DNA of 64,000 nucleotides from RYN-230 sp963713815. GTDB lineage: Bacteria; Actinomycetota; Actinomycetes; Streptosporangiales; Streptosporangiaceae. The position numbers and the translations under genes were made by a program. Every line of letters starts with the position of its first letter. Positions within the stretch are counted from its first letter, which is position 1. The stretch is taken from positions 1 through 64,000 of the forward strand of contig CAVQNH010000024.1 in the NCBI GenBank assembly GCA_963713815.1, written 5' to 3'. Shown in pieces: positions 60,412-64,000 of the stretch. The notes below the pieces were generated by a model. The model did no database searches and had not been told where the DNA came from. It saw only the letters and a list, made by a program, of their open reading frames with translations.

Positions 60412-61380
60412 TCAGGCAATTACCCGCAGTGCGCGCGGAACAGCGCGAAACGTGACACTCTCGTGCTCGCCCACGTACTCCCCGTCCACCTGAAGCGCGA
60501 CCGGCCGGTCCGACCGGAGGGTGAAGGCGGGCTGGTCGTGCAGGCTGACCACGTGCCGGCCGCGGGGTGGCTCACTGCGCTGGGAAAACATCTGGCGGAG
60601 CGCGTTCAGGGTGTTTATCGTCCGCATTCGCCGGAGCGCGAAGATGTCGAGCCCGGTGTCGAAACTCGCGCCCGGGCTCGGATTGACCGGCCGGCGGCCC
60701 AGGTAGGTCCAGGGCGACGTGTTGGAAATAATCCCGAGGAACAGGTGCCCGACCGGGGATTGGCCGTCCCGTTCCAGGGTGAGCCGGGGGTGACGGCGGT
60801 CGGTGACCCGGTAGAACTGGCGCAGCGCGGTCCGCAGGTACAGGCCGGGGGTCAGGGTCCGGCCGTGCTCCCGCATGCCCTCGATCACCTGCACCGTTTC
60901 GGCATCCAGGCCCATCCCGGCGTTGAAGGTGAAGTAGCGGTCCAGGCTGGCTCCTGGGGGCGCGCCCGGGCTGGTGTGGCCGGGACTGGCACAGCCCAGG
61001 CCGACGCGGCGGTCGCGGCCCGTCTGCAGGGATTCGAGGATCCGCCCGGTCGCGTCGACCGGGTCGGCGGGCAGGCCCAGCGCGCGGGTGAACACGTTGG
61101 CGTTACCGCCCGGGACGGGGGCGAAGGCCGGGTCCGTGCCGGGCTTCAGGCCGTGCAGCAGGCCGTTGACGGCCTCGTTGACCGTGCCGTCCCCGCCGAG
61201 CGTCAAAATCAGCTGGAAGCCGTCTGAGGCGGCCTTGCGCGCCAGGGTGCCCGCATGACCCCGGTACCGTGTTTCCACGACTTCCAGATCCATCTGGGAT
61301 GCGAGAGCATGCGTGATGACGTCTCGGCGCAACTGGGTGGTGGCCGTGGCGTGCGGGTTGACGATCAGGAGCGCGGGCAC
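60412..61380 (-). CDS. Diacylglycerol/lipid kinase family protein
   Basis: 322 aa. The DAGK catalytic signature is LILTLGGDGTVNEAVNGLLHG (about residues 57-77), followed by PGGNANVFTRALGLPADP and FTFNAGMGLDAETVQ. The N-terminus MPALLIVNPHATATTQLRRD is the family's first strand. Such enzymes phosphorylate lipids such as diacylglycerol or sphingoid bases; the substrate is not known. A short Pro/Ser insert (CASPGHTSPGAPPGAS) interrupts the middle. Confidence 0.92.
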   Translation of the reverse strand: MPALLIVNPHATATTQLRRDVITHALASQMDLEVVETRYRGHAGTLARKAASDGFQLILTLGGDGTVNEAVNGLLHGLKPGTDPAFAPVPGGNANVFTRALGLPADPVDATGRILESLQTGRDRRVGLGCASPGHTSPGAPPGASLDRYFTFNAGMGLDAETVQVIEGMREHGRTLTPGLYLRTALRQFYRVTDRRHPRLTLERDGQSPVGHLFLGIISNTSPWTYLGRRPVNPSPGASFDTGLDIFALRRMRTINTLNALRQMFSQRSEPPRGRHVVSLHDQPAFTLRSDRPVALQVDGEYVGEHESVTFRAVPRALRVIA

Positions 61381-61411
61381 GGGCTCAGGTTAGCGACGAG
61401 GGGTACGCGAG

Positions 61412-61975
61412 ATGCAGCAGAGGCCACCGAGTCTGCTCGGCGCGGCTGCGGTGCAGGCCGCCGACGCGGTCATCGTGCTGGTGGCCAGCGTGCTGGCCGG
61501 GATCGATACGGTCGCGGGCCGGTCGTACCAGGAGGGCAGCGGGATCGCGCTGACGCTGATCGGCATCGGCACCGCCGTCGCGCTGGCCTGGGTCGCCGTG
61601 GGCCTGTCCCGGGCCCGCCGGTGGAGCCGGACCCCCACCGCGCTGACCCAGCTGTTCGTCGGCATCGTCAGCATCTACCTGCTGCAGGGGCACCGGTACG
61701 CCTGGGGGGTCCCGTTGCTGCTGCTGGCCTGCGCCGGGATGGCCCTGCTGCTGGTCCCGGCCAGCCTCCGCGCCCTGGCGGCCCCGCCGCATGGCGGCGG
61801 CCCGGCCCCCCAGTCACCGCCGCAGGCCAAGGCAGTGCCGGCTAAAACGGGCCCGGCCACATCGGGACCAGCCAAAACGGGACCGGCCAAGAACCAGCCG
61901 CCCGCCAAGACCGCCTCAGCGAAGGCCCCCCCGGCCAAACCCAGGCCAGCAGGCAAACGCCCCGCCCGCGGCTAA
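61412..61975 (+). CDS. Integral membrane protein with Ala/Lys/Pro-rich tail
   Basis: 187 aa from ATG 61412. Four helices: AADAVIVLVASVLAGIDTV, GIALTLIGIGTAVALAWVAVGL, ALTQLFVGIVSIYLL and WGVPLLLLACAGMALLLVP. The last 60 residues are AKTGPAKTGPAKNQPPAKTASAK-type repeats, likely disordered and cytosolic. Similar small four-helix proteins are common in actinobacteria and have no known function. It is divergent from the kinase gene; its stop codon lies at the start of a 131-bp tandem duplication. Confidence 0.75.
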   Translation: MQQRPPSLLGAAAVQAADAVIVLVASVLAGIDTVAGRSYQEGSGIALTLIGIGTAVALAWVAVGLSRARRWSRTPTALTQLFVGIVSIYLLQGHRYAWGVPLLLLACAGMALLLVPASLRALAAPPHGGGPAPQSPPQAKAVPAKTGPATSGPAKTGPAKNQPPAKTASAKAPPAKPRPAGKRPARG

Positions 61976-62225
61976 CTCGCCGGCGAGGCGGGGCCCGCCG
62001 AAGGCGGGTTCCCTCCGAGCCGGCGATCAACCCGGCCGGCGCCGCAGACGAAGTGCATACGGGAGCGGGCAAGTGGGGGTCCGGGGGGGCGCCCGCCCGA
62101 GGCTAACTCGCCGGCGAGGCGGGGCCCGCCGAAGGCGGGTTCCCTCCGAGCCGGCGATCAACCCGGCACCTCGCCGCAGCCGAAGTGCACGCGGAAGCGG
62201 GCAAGTGGGGGGTCCGGGGGGGTCG
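61963..62225. repeat. 131-bp tandem duplication with hairpins
   Basis: Two nearly identical copies, beginning GGCTAACTCGCCGGCGAGGC at 61970 and 62101, fill the gap between convergent genes. Each contains CCCGCCGAAGGCGGG hairpins suited to termination. Confidence 0.8.
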
Positions 62226-62239
62226 CCCCCCCGGGTAAT

Positions 62240-63178
62240 TCAGTCGTCGGCGGTCAGGCCGTCCCGGAGCTGGGCGAGCGTCCGGGCGAGCAGCCGGGAC
62301 ACGTGCATCTGCGAGATCCCCAGCTCGGTGGCGATCTGCGACTGGGTCATGTTGCCGAAGAACCGCAGCAGCAGGATGCGCTTTTCCCGGCTGGGCAGCT
62401 GTTCCAGCAAGGGCTTGAGCGACTCCCGGTACTCGACCCCTTCCAGGGCGTCGTCGAGCATGCCGAGCGATTCGGCCACCGCGGGCGCGTCGTCGTCGCC
62501 TGAGTCCGGGGCGTCCAGCGAGACCGTCGAGTAGGCGTTGGCCGACTCCAGGCCCTCCAGGACCTCTTCCTCGGTCATCTGCAGGTGCGCGGCGATCTCG
62601 GCCACGGTGGGGGCCCGGCCCTCGCGCTGCGCCAGGTCCCCGATGGCCTTGGTCAGCGCGAGCTTGAGCTCCTGCAGCCGCCGGGGGACCCGGACCGCCC
62701 AGCCCTTGTCGCGGAAATGGCGCTTGATCTCACCCACGATGGTCGGGGTGGCGTAGGTGGAGAATTCCACCCCGCGGGCCAGATCGAAGCGGTCGATGGA
62801 CTTGATCAGCCCGATCGTTGCCACCTGGGTCAGGTCGTCGAGCCATTCGCCGCGGTTACGGAATCGCCGGGCCAGGTATTCCACCAGCGGCAGGTGCAGC
62901 TCGACCAGCTCACCCCGGATGCGGAGCCGCTCCGCGTCACCGTCGGGCAGGACGGACAGCCGCTCGAACAGGAGGCGCGCGCGTCCCCGGTCCGGGACCG
63001 CATGCTGGATCCGGGGCGGGGGAGGCAGCTCAGCGAGGGCTGGCTCGCCCAGTGCCGGCTCGCCCAGTGCCGTCTCACCCACCTGGACCTCGATGTCGGC
63101 CGTCACCCCGGTATCGATCTCCTCGGCCACGCGGGCGTCGACTTTCCGGGGTACCCGGACCTCGATTTCCTCGGTCAC
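62240..63178 (-). CDS. SigF/SigB-type RNA polymerase sigma factor
   Basis: 312 aa from GTG 63178, which overlaps the RsbW stop (GTGA). An N-terminal extension of about 50 residues (VTEEIEVRVPRKVDARVAEEID and GEPALGEPALAE repeats) precedes region 2 (HLPLVEYLARRFRNRGEWLDDLTQVATIGLIKSIDRFDLARGVEFSTYATPTIVGEIKRHFRDKGWAVRVPR), region 3 and region 4 (LPSREKRILLLRFFGNMTQSQIATELGISQMHVSRLLARTLAQLR). It is a stress or development sigma factor, controlled by the adjacent RsbW-type kinase. Confidence 0.93.
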   Translation of the reverse strand: MTEEIEVRVPRKVDARVAEEIDTGVTADIEVQVGETALGEPALGEPALAELPPPPRIQHAVPDRGRARLLFERLSVLPDGDAERLRIRGELVELHLPLVEYLARRFRNRGEWLDDLTQVATIGLIKSIDRFDLARGVEFSTYATPTIVGEIKRHFRDKGWAVRVPRRLQELKLALTKAIGDLAQREGRAPTVAEIAAHLQMTEEEVLEGLESANAYSTVSLDAPDSGDDDAPAVAESLGMLDDALEGVEYRESLKPLLEQLPSREKRILLLRFFGNMTQSQIATELGISQMHVSRLLARTLAQLRDGLTADD

Positions 63179-63639
63179 CCGGACCTCGACAGCTCGCGGG
63201 TCTTGCGCAGCATGACCGTGAGTTTGCTGCCCGGCCCGGCCCACGCGTCCACGCTCCCGGCCAGCGCGGCGAGTACGGTCCAGGCGAACGTGTCGCGAGC
63301 CGGGAGCTGGGCCCGCTGGGTGAGCACGGACACCGTGATCGTCACGCTGTCCTCGCCGAGGGTGAAGTCGCAGTCCAGGCTGGCGCCCGGCGCGGCCTGG
63401 CTGAGCAGCAGCCCGCACGCCTCATCCACGGCGATCCGCAGGTCCTCGATCTCATCCAGGGTGAAGTCGAGGCGGGCGGCGAGGCCCGCAGTGGCCGTGC
63501 GCAGCACGGACAGGTAGGCCCCCTCGGCCGGCATCCGGATCGTCACGCGATCCTCCGCGTCCCGCGGCGCAGGCACAGTCTCGCCGCGGACCGCGGTTGG
63601 CACGGCCGCAGCAGTGGGCGCGGTCGTCTCTTCCGTCAC
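63175..63639 (-). CDS. RsbW-type anti-sigma factor/serine kinase
   Basis: 154 aa. The HATPase fold is visible: YLSVLRTATAGLAARLDFTLDEIEDLRIAVDEACGLLLSQAAPGASLDCDFTLGEDSVTITVSV (E and N/D of the ATP site in IAVDEACG). The C-terminal GPGSKLTVMLRKTREL completes it. It binds the downstream sigma factor and would phosphorylate an RsbV-type antagonist. The STAS protein at 21797 lacks the target Ser. It overlaps the sigma gene by 4 bp. Confidence 0.9.
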   Translation of the reverse strand: MTEETTAPTAAAVPTAVRGETVPAPRDAEDRVTIRMPAEGAYLSVLRTATAGLAARLDFTLDEIEDLRIAVDEACGLLLSQAAPGASLDCDFTLGEDSVTITVSVLTQRAQLPARDTFAWTVLAALAGSVDAWAGPGSKLTVMLRKTRELSRSG

Positions 63640-63872
63640 GGTTGTCCTCCAGTACCGTCAGCCGTGCTGCTGCTGGCGGCCATCGTGGTTCTTGCCTTGC
63701 AACCTACCGTCCGCCGCGTGCACCGCTGACGCGCCGCCCCGGGTGCTGCCCCAGCAAGTCGCTTTTGATCAGCTAGGTTGTCCGGGATTGACCGGTGGAT
63801 TCCAGGATGCCGGAGGCCGCGCAGACGGGGTGCCTGCGCGGCCTCGGTGATACGGCGTGCTCCGGGAGGAGG
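63640..63872. other. Spacer with promoters; no supported gene
   Basis: Nothing with protein character is visible. The gap lies between the rsbW start and the stop of the last gene, both on the minus strand, and should contain the rsbW-sigF promoter. Confidence 0.4.
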
Positions 63873-64000
63873 TCAGCCCTGCTTGGTCTCCCAGAAGATC
63901 TTGCTGATCTCGTCGATCTTGGCCAGCAACTGGTCGGCCGAGGCCACGTCGGTGCTGCTCTTGGTTCCGCCCGGGCCGCCGCCGGCCAGCTTGGTGGCCT
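63873..64000 (-). CDS. C-terminal end of an unidentified gene (5' part outside window)
   Basis: The last 42 codons read TKLAGGGPGGTKSSTDVASA and then DQLLAKIDEISKIFWETKQG before a TGA. The Gly/Ser linker followed by an amphipathic helix is protein-like, but I do not recognise the family. Confidence 0.6.
   Translation of the reverse strand, partial: ATKLAGGGPGGTKSSTDVASADQLLAKIDEISKIFWETKQG

Noticed and set aside
63614..63850. Small plus-strand frame near rsbW
   Set aside because: It starts antisense to rsbW and has no protein-like pattern.

Overview
The window is high-GC chromosomal DNA of an actinobacterium. The evidence is a SigR-RsrA pair, WhiB1, PdtaS, a GalU-MoeA/Glp-RimJ-SepX/GlpR division cluster, a SigF-type sigma factor with an RsbW partner, many GTG starts and 4-base stop/start overlaps. 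I cannot name the genus; it looks like a soil actinomycete outside the best-known Streptomyces species.

Region by region. 1-3.96 kb: a decayed nSTAND1-WD40 NTPase gene and gene-free DNA, lying against the 3' end of a tRNA-Ala(CGC). 4.1-11.8 kb (core): sepX/glpR, rimJ-like, mogA, moaC, moeA/glp, galU, then 5-formyl-THF cyclo-ligase, fmdB, an MTA phosphorylase homologue and a CBS protein. 11.97-20.5 kb (accessory): a tRNA-Arg(CCT) followed by two further copies of its 3' half (14.09 and 19.20 kb), each preceded by a related ~100 bp segment, plus a third such segment at 20.42 kb. This looks like tandem integrated islands. They carry toxin-antitoxin debris, a phosphotransferase, an AT-rich membrane gene, a ClpN-like regulator with palindromic operators, a glycosyltransferase, a DinB protein and a HEAT-like repeat remnant. 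20.6-32.2 kb: small stress and regulatory genes (STAS, DUF1203, SRPBCC, SnoaL, MerR, MocR, AhpD, ArsR) and an alkylation-repair operon (ECF sigma, Ogt, 2OG oxygenase, Ada-type zinc domain). 32.6-45.7 kb: MFS transporter, GNAT, SDR, CBS, HisN, aldo/keto reductase, RsgA, AroA, SRAP, TraR/DksA, methyltransferase. 45.8-64 kb: SigR-RsrA, two membrane HD proteins, biotin carboxylase and carrier protein, a TPP enzyme, MctP with DUF3311, BioY, GntR, PdtaS, WhiB1, a DAG kinase-like protein, SigF and RsbW.

Two features run through the window. GC-rich imperfect minisatellites sit in linkers, loops and intergenic spaces. About ten genes carry single-base frameshifts, including moeA, fmdB, MocR, aldo/keto reductase, SRAP and GntR. 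Some of these may be sequencing or assembly errors; the nSTAND gene, with about nine, is more likely truly decayed.

Promoter-level signals that can be read directly are a perfect GGAAT-N18-GTT SigR promoter before sigR, a CRP-like dyad before whiB1, paired palindromes at the start codons of the ClpN and ArsR genes, and a MerR-type CTCCCC-N3-GGGGAG dyad.
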